Source: Cellvibrionales bacterium UBA5860
GTDB lineage: Bacteria; Pseudomonadota; Gammaproteobacteria; Pseudomonadales; Porticoccaceae
Reading direction: 5' to 3'
Assembly (NCBI GenBank): GCA_002431545.1
Contig: DJFY01000013.1
Location: forward strand, 20,229-43,221
Length of the DNA stretch: 22,993 bases
Made by a program: the position numbers and the translations under genes. Under the pieces are notes generated by a model. It was not told the DNA's origin. It saw only the letters and a program-made list of their open reading frames with translations, and did no database searches. Every line of letters begins with the position of its first letter. The stretch's first letter is position 1. Below, piece by piece: positions 16,744 through 22,971 of this stretch.

Positions 16744-16834
16744 GAACACATTATGACTTCGATTCTCTAGACGGGTTACCAACCCTAGTCCAATGCCGCG
16801 ACTAGAGCCTGTTACGAGAACATATGTTTTTCAT
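16699..16834 (-). pseudogene. SDR oxidoreductase N-terminal remnant (decayed cassette)
   Basis: Read on the minus strand, the sequence encodes TYVLVTGSSRGIGLGLVTRL followed by ENRSHNVFGVS, the first beta strand, the TGxxxGIG cofactor loop and the first helix of a short-chain dehydrogenase. The natural start ATG at 16834 is one base out of frame: the A run after it (16827-16831) has five A where four would give MKTYVLVTG. Similarity ends after about 35 residues and the frame stops at the attC-like TCATAAC. The gene therefore lacks its catalytic Ser-Tyr-Lys part and is dead. It is too short to tell which SDR it came from. Confidence 0.7.
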
Positions 16835-16835
16835 A

Positions 16836-16924
16836 CATTACGGTTCACTGTGGCTGACGTTGTAGCTGTGCGGCGCAAAGAAAGTGCAGCCTAGTTTGCG
16901 TCCGAACGAGCGCCTTTATTATGC
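16836..16924 (-). repeat. Degenerate attC site of the distal VOC cassette
   Basis: It lies between the SDR remnant's start and the VOC stop codon. Outer boxes CATTACG and ATTATGC are each about one base from consensus, and an internal pair GGCGCAAA/TTTGCGTCC provides hairpin arms. The position is exactly where an attC is expected, but the boxes have drifted. Confidence 0.5.
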
Positions 16925-17335
16925 GTTTTCATCTTTGGGGCCCACCCAGAACAACGGATTATGTGCCACCTCCCAAAGATGGCCATCTATGTCTTTGAAA
17001 TACCCGCTATAACCACCCCAGAATGCTTTTTTGGGGTTCTTAACCAGCGTTGCTCCAGCGTCAACTGCTTGAGACAATATCGTGTCGACTTCTTTCTCAG
17101 ATTCAACATTGTGGGCAAGCGTAAATGCTTCAAACCCATACCCCTGAGCTGACACTTGCGCATCCTCCGCCAATGCTTCGCGCCCATACAAACCAAGCCA
17201 CGTACCATTCAATGTAAAGAATGCCACTTCTGCAGGGGATTCCATGCGAGGAAAACCCAACCCCTTTTCGTAAAATTCAATCGAGGCAGCCAAATCACGC
17301 ACGCCGAGCGTAATCATGCTAATTCTTGGTTTCAT
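16919..17335 (-). CDS. VOC (glyoxalase/bleomycin-resistance-like) family protein
   Basis: This is a 138-residue protein made of two beta-alpha-beta-beta-beta modules. The N-terminal half has ISMITLGVRDLAASIEFYEK and the C-terminal half ends with GYSGYFKDIDGHLWEVAHNP, the typical end of the vicinal oxygen chelate fold with a possible metal-ligand Glu. VOC proteins include glyoxalases, dioxygenases and antibiotic-binding proteins; this sequence does not say which. It is a common kind of integron cassette gene. The ribosome binding site is weak (GAAGAA). It is the last intact gene at the distal end of the array. Confidence 0.85.
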   Translation of the reverse strand: MKPRISMITLGVRDLAASIEFYEKGLGFPRMESPAEVAFFTLNGTWLGLYGREALAEDAQVSAQGYGFEAFTLAHNVESEKEVDTILSQAVDAGATLVKNPKKAFWGGYSGYFKDIDGHLWEVAHNPLFWVGPKDENA

Positions 17336-17357
17336 TTCTTCGATCAGTTCGTTTTAT

Positions 17358-17464
17358 GCATAACGTCGGGCTAAACGGCTAGTGAAGCAACGCGTAGAGA
17401 GTCTAGTGGAGACCACGCCTCTTGGCGGCCGGAACGGATTTAATGGCCTTGCTAAACGTTAGCA
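17358..17464 (-). repeat. attC site of the EamA remnant cassette
   Basis: It runs from GCATAAC (17358-17364) to GTTAGCA (17458-17464), 107 bp. Internal blocks GCTAAACGGC and GGCCGGAACG recur in the attC at 22414-22503. It overlaps the stop codon of the EamA remnant. Confidence 0.8.
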
Positions 17465-18105
17465 TACCAGCCATACCCCGCGACAGATAAACAACCAACC
17501 CCATTGTAAACCGGCCGGCTGTACCCAACTGGAAATAGATAGAAACAAGCCTATGGGCAATTGAATCAGGCACATGTAGAACAAAATAGAGAGCGCTGAT
17601 TCCGATGAACTTAATGATTTTGTAGTTGTATGCGAAATGGCGTAACAGATAGCTGATCCTAGAACGATAAACGAAGCCGCGTTGATTATGGTAATGCCAG
17701 GTTGGAGAATAACAACAACCCCCAGACTACCCAATAATATTGATACCACCTTTCGAGCAGTTATCTTTTCACCCAAGGCTATTGCCGCGACGATTAGCAT
17801 CCAAATTGGAACCGTAAACTCAAGAGCAAATACTTCTGCTAGGGGCAACAGTCCAATACCTAAAAACCAGCCATATTACCCGGCAATATGAAAACATTTC
17901 TGAGGGGTGAAGACCAAACTTATTGGTTTTAATTTTTACACGTTCTCTTGAGATTAAAAGGATGAAAGAAATGTAACCCAATCCTATAACACTGCGAAAA
18001 AAATAGTGTTTGATGGATAGCTATTTCTCTACTCAACTCACGAGCGCATATGGCCATCAGGCTAAATGAAAGTAGCGCGCCTATCATCCATGCTACTGCG
18101 CGTAT
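17459..18105 (-). pseudogene. Decayed and truncated EamA/DMT-family transporter
   Basis: Fragments in different frames join into one drug/metabolite transporter-like protein: RAVAWMIGALLSFSLMAICA (start region, ATA where ATG is expected at 18103-18105), then RSVIGLGYISFILLISRERV, then YGWFLGIGLLPLAEVFALEF and IPIW-like TVPIWMLIVAAIALGEKITA. Three lesions are visible: an extra A in the run 17997-18003, an extra A in the run 17891-17894, and a TAA at 17876-17878 where relatives have Gln. The C terminus stops in the attC outer box (TGC TAA) after about 215 residues, whereas full EamA transporters have about 290-300 and ten helices. So it is 3'-truncated as well as frameshifted. An open stretch of 129 codons from 17848 remains but is unlikely to be a working transporter. 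Confidence 0.8.
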
Positions 18106-18126
18106 TTGTGAATTCTTCCTATTGGC

Positions 18127-18195
18127 ATATAACGCCGCGCTCTGGGGCGAACCGAAGCGCAGTGTAGGTTTCTCCCTAGCAGCATTTTTTTAGAA
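18127..18195 (-). repeat. attC site of the HEAT-like protein cassette
   Basis: It runs from ATATAAC (18127-18133) to TTTAGAA (18189-18195), where consensus would be GTTAGAA; 69 bp. The right box overlaps the stop codon of the gene at 18190. One outer G is lost, so it may recombine poorly. Confidence 0.65.
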
Positions 18196-18693
18196 ACCTT
18201 TTTTCATAATATTTCTAATTCGCGCCTTTACGGATGGAGCCTCATCACGCAAAGCCATCTCGAAGTATTGTTTGGTCTCATCTATATACTTTGAATGCTG
18301 AACACTTAATTCATAAAACCCGTTGTATGACCAAGCCCGCACGAACTTATTTGGATCTGTGAGCGTGATTCTCAAGAAGTTGTATAGATTACTGCTGTCA
18401 ACATCAGCGATTGGCATAAATGGGATGCTTTGAAGTACGTGCAACTTGGCCTCCCAGTGTTTCAATTGTTCTAGTGATCCATATATTTTCGCGATTTGGG
18501 CTTGCTCTAACTTATTTCCTGCTTCAAGCCACGCTTTCAACAACCAAGTAGCTCCCTCTTCACAAGCTTCTGTTAATGACAGAGTAATAATGGTGTCAGA
18601 AAATTTGTTATCTGCATGGCGCGCGTCATATATCACCTTAATGTCAGCAGCCGATTTCCCATCCCATAATGCAATTTCTTCTTCAATGTTCAT
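18190..18693 (-). CDS. HEAT-repeat-like hypothetical protein
   Basis: This is a 167-residue soluble, helical, acidic protein. Segments such as WLLKAWLEAGNKLEQAQIAK, LKHWEAKLHVLQSIPFMPI, NLYNFLRITLTDPNKFVRAW and DEAPSVKARIRNIMKKGF look like paired antiparallel helices in the HEAT/ARM style, with the D-PNKFVRAW and APSVKAR turns typical of HEAT units. It has no signal peptide, membrane segment or catalytic motif. No Shine-Dalgarno is obvious before the ATG. A protein-binding role is the most that can be inferred. Confidence 0.75.
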   Translation of the reverse strand: MNIEEEIALWDGKSAADIKVIYDARHADNKFSDTIITLSLTEACEEGATWLLKAWLEAGNKLEQAQIAKIYGSLEQLKHWEAKLHVLQSIPFMPIADVDSSNLYNFLRITLTDPNKFVRAWSYNGFYELSVQHSKYIDETKQYFEMALRDEAPSVKARIRNIMKKGF

Positions 18694-18707
18694 AGGTATC
18701 CAAAGGT

Positions 18708-18785
18708 TTCTAACGCCGGCATAAACGGCGCGAGCTTGCGAGCATCCGGCGACCGTAGGGCGCGAATTTGACGGCCCTGTTAAAT
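18708..18785 (-). repeat. attC site of the second VOC cassette
   Basis: It runs from TTCTAAC (18708-18714) to a perfect GTTAAAT (18779-18785), 78 bp. Internal blocks TAACGCCGGC, TAAACGGCG and GCGAATTT recur in the attC at 22414. Confidence 0.85.
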
Positions 18786-18788
18786 GGC

Positions 18789-19184
18789 TTACTCAGGTGC
18801 ATGACACACTGCTTCAACATTATTGCCGTCAGGGTCTATTAGGAATGCTCCATAGTAATGTTCATGATACATTGGGCGAATTCCAGGAGCGCCATTGTCC
18901 GTGCCGCCATTCTGAACGCCTGCCTCATGAAATTTATTTACTAACTCTCGTGATTTTGTTGAAAATGCCGTGTGCCTTGGTGTGTAAGAACCCTTCGTTT
19001 CAATAATCCAAAATATCGGCTTTCCTTCAGGACCAAACGCACACATACGTTGTGTTGGAAAATCCAGATTCCACTCCGCAACAAACTCCATCTGGATCGA
19101 ATAATCTAACGGTTTAAAGACAGATTCATAGAATCTCTTTGTAACTACATAATCAGTAGCGTAGGTGCTTAGATGATCTATCAT
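18789..19184 (-). CDS. VOC family protein (glyoxalase-like), second copy type
   Basis: The product is 131 residues from the ATG at 19184, which has AGGAG six bases upstream; the longer frame to 19253 would start inside the attC. The N terminus MIDHLSTYATDYVVTKRFYE and the C terminus YYGAFLIDPDGNNVEAVCH are typical of bacterial vicinal oxygen chelate proteins, with His3 and Glu126 as likely metal ligands. It is not closely similar to the other VOC cassette in this array. The substrate is unknown; relatives are annotated as glyoxalase/dioxygenase-like. Confidence 0.87.
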   Translation of the reverse strand: MIDHLSTYATDYVVTKRFYESVFKPLDYSIQMEFVAEWNLDFPTQRMCAFGPEGKPIFWIIETKGSYTPRHTAFSTKSRELVNKFHEAGVQNGGTDNGAPGIRPMYHEHYYGAFLIDPDGNNVEAVCHAPE

Positions 19185-19198
19185 AATTTCTCCTTGCC

Positions 19199-19296
19199 AT
19201 TTAACGCCTGAACTCAGCGGCATTTTAGGCGACGCCCGTTTTTGCGGCAGCAAAATGGGTGGTGGGTCAAATGTCTGCTACAACGATTTGTTAGGC
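19199..19296 (-). repeat. attC site of the ZIP permease cassette
   Basis: It runs from ATTTAAC (19199-19205) to GTTAGGC (19290-19296), both full consensus, 98 bp. The right box contains the ZIP stop codon. Confidence 0.87.
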
Positions 19297-20013
19297 GCCT
19301 GCAACCCACAACTCCGTCAGCAGGGTTACACCGACCCCGAAAACTGCTCCGAGGGGTGGGGCCCAATGACGCCGGAGCTTGGATTGAGGTGCAATATCTT
19401 GAAACATAAGGTAAACGATACCTCCCGACGCAAGAAGCATAATAATGCCAAGCACACTTGGTTGGCCCGAAAGGCCGAAATGAGCCGATAGACCAGCTAT
19501 GGGGCCGATCGGAACGAGGAAGAACATAAATCGCAGTGGTCTACCGCTTGGGCGGGGTTCGTTACCAGAAAGCTCCCGGTAAGCGTTAAACCCCTCCGGA
19601 AGATTCTGGAGCCCAATGATTACTGCCAGCACTACAGCCAATTTCGGCTGGGTAGCAACGAGTCCTCCTAGCGCTATGGACTCGGGCACATAGTCTAGGA
19701 GCATTGCACTCAACTGCGGACTTTCCCGTCTTGTTAGCCCCAAGCTGCGTTCTAGGGCAAAGAACAAGCAGCCACCGAAGATGAATACAAATACCGAAAG
19801 TGTCGTATCGCCCATTAACAAGGTCCCTTGCGGAAGCAGAACCTGAAACACTGCGCCCAGCAGCAGACCACCCCCGAAGGCGATAATGAAGTGACGAAAC
19901 TCAGTTTCAAGCCAACGCGGTCGTATCCGCTCCACTCTTGCAATAACGCCACCGATTGGCATGCAAATGCCAGCTGCGGCAGTGAGCACAATAATTTCAA
20001 TTTCCTCGGACAC
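19291..20013 (-). CDS. ZIP-family metal permease
   Basis: This is a 240-residue membrane protein with about seven or eight hydrophobic segments; the start codon is GTG. The segments LDYVPESIALGG and GLQNLPEGFNAYREL match the two metal-site helices of ZIP transporters (xNxPEG and the preceding helix, where HNxPEG is common). The His of the canonical HNxPEG is replaced by Gln, as in some ZIP branches. ZIP proteins move divalent metals such as zinc or iron into the cytoplasm, but the direction and metal cannot be read here. At 0.7 kb it is large for a cassette gene. The stop codon lies in the attC box, as is usual for cassettes. Confidence 0.85.
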   Translation of the reverse strand: MSEEIEIIVLTAAAGICMPIGGVIARVERIRPRWLETEFRHFIIAFGGGLLLGAVFQVLLPQGTLLMGDTTLSVFVFIFGGCLFFALERSLGLTRRESPQLSAMLLDYVPESIALGGLVATQPKLAVVLAVIIGLQNLPEGFNAYRELSGNEPRPSGRPLRFMFFLVPIGPIAGLSAHFGLSGQPSVLGIIMLLASGGIVYLMFQDIAPQSKLRRHWAPPLGAVFGVGVTLLTELWVAGA

Positions 20014-20022
20014 GAAAATAGT

Positions 20023-20112
20023 GCCTAACGCCCGCTTTTGGGGCCATAGTGAAGCGCAGCGAAACGAAGGTCCCAGCCCACGCAGTGGGCGCCCAACATG
20101 TGTTTGTTAGAA
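20023..20112 (-). repeat. attC site of the WG-repeat-like cassette
   Basis: It runs from GCCTAAC (20023-20029) to GTTAGAA (20106-20112), 90 bp, with several internal inverted repeats including CCCACGCAGTGGG. Confidence 0.83.
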
Positions 20113-20115
20113 GTT

Positions 20116-20676
20116 TTACTTGCGAAGAACATCGGAAGCATTGTATTTGACCGGCACAACTTCTTTGCCCTCCTTGTTTATGTAGCCCCATAGGCCACCT
20201 TCCAGTGCTTTGTGGCCACGTTCCACTGGAATTAGAACACAACCCTTACAGACAAGAGCCCGATGCTCGTGGAATGGCCACGCCCAATCATAGCCAGGTG
20301 AAAGTACAAGCTCAAAATCCTTATTGTAGAATTCGATTTTTCCATTTTTCTGCGAGCGAGTTAGCCCTTCTCGAAAATAGTCAGCGCCGTTATCGTAAAA
20401 TATGACAGGTAGAAATCTACCATCAGGTTTTACGTAGAAATACTGTCCAGATGTAAAAAAGCTGGCCAAACCCTCTGTACCAAAATTGAGTCTTTGCATA
20501 TGTTCTTGTGATATTCGCAGCACACCAGCTTTATAAAAAGCACAGCTATCGAAAAACTCCCACTCTGGATATTGATACTGCTCAGTCTTCTTAGGGATAT
20601 AGCCACAAGATCCAAAGTCTTCTGCCTGCACAGAGCCAATAAAAATCGTGATGAATATTGCGATGTATCTATTCAT
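20116..20676 (-). CDS. Exported WG-repeat-like protein
   Basis: This is a 186-residue protein with a clear signal peptide (MNRYIAIFITIFIGSVQA, cut before EDFG). The mature part has beta-rich units ending in patterns like FYVKPDGRFLPVIFYDNGAD, KIEFYNKDFELVLSPGYDWA and GLWGYINKEGKEVVPVKY; the last is a clear WG repeat. WG-repeat proteins are exported proteins of mostly unknown role. Two conserved-looking cysteine pairs (CGY/SCAFY and ALVCKGC) could form disulfides in the periplasm. The Shine-Dalgarno is weak. Confidence 0.8.
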   Translation of the reverse strand: MNRYIAIFITIFIGSVQAEDFGSCGYIPKKTEQYQYPEWEFFDSCAFYKAGVLRISQEHMQRLNFGTEGLASFFTSGQYFYVKPDGRFLPVIFYDNGADYFREGLTRSQKNGKIEFYNKDFELVLSPGYDWAWPFHEHRALVCKGCVLIPVERGHKALEGGLWGYINKEGKEVVPVKYNASDVLRK

Positions 20677-20681
20677 AGGAC

Positions 20682-20741
20682 TTCTAACGTTAGAAATCAG
20701 TCACGCCGCTTTTTGGCGTCGGCTGTGACGCCTAGTTATGC
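20682..20741 (-). repeat. attC site of the four-helix membrane protein cassette
   Basis: It runs from TTCTAAC (20682-20688) to GTTATGC (20735-20741), 60 bp, near the shortest attC size. TTCTAACGTTAGAA at its start is a perfect 14-bp palindrome, and GTCAC/GTGAC arms follow. Confidence 0.8.
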
Positions 20742-21169
20742 GTGTATTTAGCGATGCACAACCAAACAAACATGGCCGGCGCTAACAGTATTAAACCGAT
20801 CACTGTAAGCAATAAAGATAAGAGAGCTGCTTCTGATAGTGCCGCCGTTATGCTAGATGGACCCGCAAATAGACAAAATACACTTGATGCGATATATGAG
20901 ACGAGCATAATGAATATTATATTTGTGTAAATCCATTTCCTTGATGTGAAAGCTTCAATTTGTTTTGAAGCTACCAAAGGAAAAACAATAGCCACACAGA
21001 TAAATGCAGAAATACTAGCTAAAGCACAGAATGTAAATCCCTGTACTGCCCCTGAATCATTTGTATTCCAATCAGGGGAATGCATTTCTAACCAGCCCAT
21101 TGTTATAAAAGATACTGGAAGGACTAGATAGGAAATCGAAGCCCAAATTGTTGCTCTTGCTAGGTTCAT
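20732..21169 (-). CDS. Small four-helix membrane protein, function unknown
   Basis: This is a 145-residue protein with four hydrophobic helices at about residues 8-26, 44-66, 80-101 and 112-138. A short acidic loop follows helix one (SPDWNTNDSG). I do not recognise a family. The composition is AT-richer than the chromosomal genes. It is a typical cassette hypothetical; the stop codon is close to the attC box. Confidence 0.75.
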   Translation of the reverse strand: MNLARATIWASISYLVLPVSFITMGWLEMHSPDWNTNDSGAVQGFTFCALASISAFICVAIVFPLVASKQIEAFTSRKWIYTNIIFIMLVSYIASSVFCLFAGPSSITAALSEAALLSLLLTVIGLILLAPAMFVWLCIAKYTHN

Positions 21170-21184
21170 GCTAATTTCTTTTAC

Positions 21185-21271
21185 GCATAACGCCGAGTAT
21201 GAGGGGTGTTTTTGGAGTGGAGCGCGGGGTGCGTAGCGGGGAAAACGTCCCTCTCAATGTATTTGTTAGGC
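21185..21271 (-). repeat. attC site of the GST cassette
   Basis: It runs from GCATAAC (21185-21191) to a perfect GTTAGGC (21265-21271), 87 bp; the right box holds the GST stop codon. Confidence 0.85.
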
Positions 21272-21934
21272 ATCATTTTCGGCCTGACTGGAAGACTTGC
21301 CTGCAAACACCGCCAACTGAGCTTCAAAGGCACGTTTAAACGCTGGCCGAGCTTCGCCACGGCGGACATAGGTCGCAAGATTTAGATAGGAATCCAGAAT
21401 GCCCGAACCGCTTAACCTGCACAGTACCTGCACCATCAATAAATCGCCGGCGCTGAACGACCGATCGAGCCACTCACCGTCGCCCAAACGAGCAGAAAGA
21501 GCGTCAAGGTTGCTACGGATTCGATCTTCGACAAGACGAAAGCGCTCCTCGTGCCAAGGCTGATCGCTCTCCAAATACATTGAAACTTCGCGTTGAACGA
21601 TCACTGGCTCTACGGTGGAAAGCGCTGCAAACATCCACGTGATCGCACGTGCTCGCGCATTTGCTTCGTTCGGCAGCAGCCCAGCGTGCTGCTCGGCAAT
21701 ATGCAGGACGATGGGGCCTGACTCGAACAATACGAGATCGCCATCCTCGTACGTGGGAATCTGTCCAAAAGGCTGAAGCGTGCGATGAGCGCTTTCCTTC
21801 ATTGCACTGAATGAAACAAGGCGGACCTCATAAGGCTGGCTCACTTCTTCAAATGCCCAGCGAACGGGCATGTCGCGCGCAAGTCCTTGGCCGCGATCAG
21901 GCGACTCCTCAAAAGCAGTGATAGTGGGAATCAT
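21266..21934 (-). CDS. Glutathione S-transferase family protein
   Basis: The product is 222 residues from the ATG at 21934; another ATG two codons upstream (21940) sits too close to the AGGAGAG ribosome binding site. The N-terminal thioredoxin-like domain contains FGQIPTYEDGDLVLFESGPI, with the cis-Pro and the Glu-Ser that bind the gamma-glutamyl part of glutathione. The C-terminal helical domain (IRSNLDALSARLGDGEWLDR then FSAGDLLMVQVLCRL) has the N-capping box of GSTs. The catalytic residue cannot be assigned safely. It may detoxify electrophiles; this is family knowledge, not shown here. Confidence 0.88.
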   Translation of the reverse strand: MIPTITAFEESPDRGQGLARDMPVRWAFEEVSQPYEVRLVSFSAMKESAHRTLQPFGQIPTYEDGDLVLFESGPIVLHIAEQHAGLLPNEANARARAITWMFAALSTVEPVIVQREVSMYLESDQPWHEERFRLVEDRIRSNLDALSARLGDGEWLDRSFSAGDLLMVQVLCRLSGSGILDSYLNLATYVRRGEARPAFKRAFEAQLAVFAGKSSSQAENDA

Positions 21935-21952
21935 CGCCATCTCTCCTGTGAC

Positions 21953-22025
21953 GCCTAACGTTGCATTAAGGGGCGCGCGTTAGCGCCGCCCGGCCGAAGG
22001 CCCTTGCTGCTTTGACTTGTTAAAT
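21953..22025 (-). repeat. attC site of the second membrane-protein cassette
   Basis: It runs from GCCTAAC (21953-21959) to GTTAAAT (22019-22025), both full consensus, 73 bp. The C-terminal codons of the membrane protein gene run into this site. Confidence 0.85.
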
Positions 22026-22411
22026 GCTTTGCCAAGGTGCGCCCTGGCCATGTACATATAATGGAATACCACAGGGTAAGTAATGAGTGGAAGATAAGCG
22101 AAAAGGTCATTTGAGCCCCGATATGTGATGTACGCAAATATGCTCCAAGCCATGGCGCCGCAGGTTAGAAGCAATAGCGTAACGATGGGGCTAAATTCAG
22201 CCTCCGCGTCCATTGCAACGGAGAACAGCCTAAAGAAACCAATAAGGCCAGCCCAGCCTGCAATGGCCCATGCCAGCCATGCAACGAAGATTGGCCATGG
22301 ACTCCCCAACATGCCGATCAATGCAATTATCACTAAGCATGCACACAGCATGGGCAACCCCATGCCGACAGCCATTTCAATTGAGAGCAAATATGCTTTT
22401 GGTCGATTCAT
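21980..22411 (-). CDS. Small four-helix membrane protein with C terminus encoded in attC
   Basis: This is a 143-residue protein with four hydrophobic helices at about residues 10-34, 39-65, 75-96 and 102-122 and a basic tail. I do not recognise a family. The last ~14 codons (NKSKQQGPSAGRR) are read from inside the attC site, so the tail is borrowed from the recombination site. It has no relation in sequence to the other membrane protein cassette. The ATG lies right beside the next attC, with no room for a normal Shine-Dalgarno outside that site. Confidence 0.72.
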   Translation of the reverse strand: MNRPKAYLLSIEMAVGMGLPMLCACLVIIALIGMLGSPWPIFVAWLAWAIAGWAGLIGFFRLFSVAMDAEAEFSPIVTLLLLTCGAMAWSIFAYITYRGSNDLFAYLPLITYPVVFHYMYMARAHLGKAFNKSKQQGPSAGRR

Positions 22412-22413
22412 GC

Positions 22414-22503
22414 ATTTAACGCCCCGCTAAACGGCGAGCGTTAGCGAGTCCGGTGGAGGCCACGTTTTTTGTGGCCGGAACGAATTTAAGCGGCTTGTTA
22501 CAC
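22414..22503 (-). repeat. attC site of the tautomerase-like cassette
   Basis: It runs from ATTTAAC (22414-22420) to GTTACAC (22497-22503), 90 bp. The middle pairs GTGGAGGCCAC/GTGGCC, and the right box holds the tautomerase stop codon. It shares several blocks with the attC at 17358-17464. Confidence 0.83.
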
Positions 22504-22884
22504 GTTGACCTTGTACTTAAGGTCATTAGCCTCATCCCCTGTCATACCCCGGAACCCCCACTGATATGGAGCCTGTTCTTTAATTGTAATTTCAACATCT
22601 ACTGGAGATATTGATAGCTGAGATTCAATGTTTTTAAATATTGCCTTAATAAGACTTTTTTGGGTCTCTGGCTTCCGACCAGCCATCATATTGATTTCGA
22701 TCACTGTATAGGCTTCTGATCTTCCACCGGGATAGTAAAAATCTTCTTTTTCGAGAGGGATAAATCTATGCGCGCGCTTATCTTCCGGCATGCCCAATTC
22801 TGACTGCATGCAGCCATGAATAATATCCGACAACTTTGCTTTGATAGGATTTAGTTTTTCTTTAATTCCATATATCACGATCAT
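22498..22884 (-). CDS. Tautomerase-family-like protein lacking Pro1
   Basis: The product is 128 residues from the ATG at 22884, which has AAGGA seven bases upstream; the longer frame to 22923 starts inside the neighbouring recombination site. The segments YTVIEINMMAGRKPETQKSL and SPVDVEITIKEQAPYQWGFR match bacterial tautomerase_2-type proteins (beta-alpha-beta with the xxEIxMxxGR and WGxRGxxxDE motifs). These enzymes use an N-terminal proline as base; here the mature N terminus would be Met-Ile-Val. So it is either catalytically different or not an enzyme. It is the rightmost complete cassette in the window. Confidence 0.8.
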   Translation of the reverse strand: MIVIYGIKEKLNPIKAKLSDIIHGCMQSELGMPEDKRAHRFIPLEKEDFYYPGGRSEAYTVIEINMMAGRKPETQKSLIKAIFKNIESQLSISPVDVEITIKEQAPYQWGFRGMTGDEANDLKYKVNV

Positions 22885-22899
22885 CGTGAATCCTTGTAC

Positions 22900-22971
22900 G
22901 TGTAACGTTTGTATATCGCGCATGCGCGTTTTGCCGAAACAGGTTTTCGGCCTTTGATTTTAACGTTTTGA
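22900..22971 (-). repeat. Probable attC (or array-boundary) site at the right edge
   Basis: GTGTAAC (22900-22906) lies upstream of the tautomerase gene where the next site is due, and a 7-bp hairpin GCCGAAA/TTTCGGC (22933-22951) follows. The right box GTTTTGA (22965-22971) matches consensus poorly, so the site could instead be the attI region or a diverged attC. The last 22 bases cannot be assigned. Confidence 0.45.

Larger units (their letters stand above)
16699..22971 (-). mobile_element. Integron gene-cassette array (no integrase in window)
   Basis: Eleven short genes or remnants, all on the minus strand and mostly 0.4-0.7 kb, are each followed by a site that starts near the next gene with RYYYAAC and ends at the stop codon of its own gene with GTTRRRY, 60-107 bp long with internal inverted repeats. 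That is the layout of attC recombination sites. Functions of the genes are unrelated, as expected for cassettes. Because cassette genes read away from attI, the integrase gene should lie to the right of the window. The left end, next to the DUF1329 genes, is the distal end and carries the most decayed cassettes. Confidence 0.88.

Noticed and set aside
17459..17848. A 129-codon intact small transporter gene
   Set aside because: It starts mid-protein compared with EamA relatives; matching N-terminal pieces lie upstream in other frames, so it is part of a pseudogene.
16699..22971. CRISPR-like or insertion-sequence repeats
   Set aside because: The repeats are long, differ from each other, flank genes and have attC boxes; there are no uniform short repeats, spacers, transposase or target duplications.
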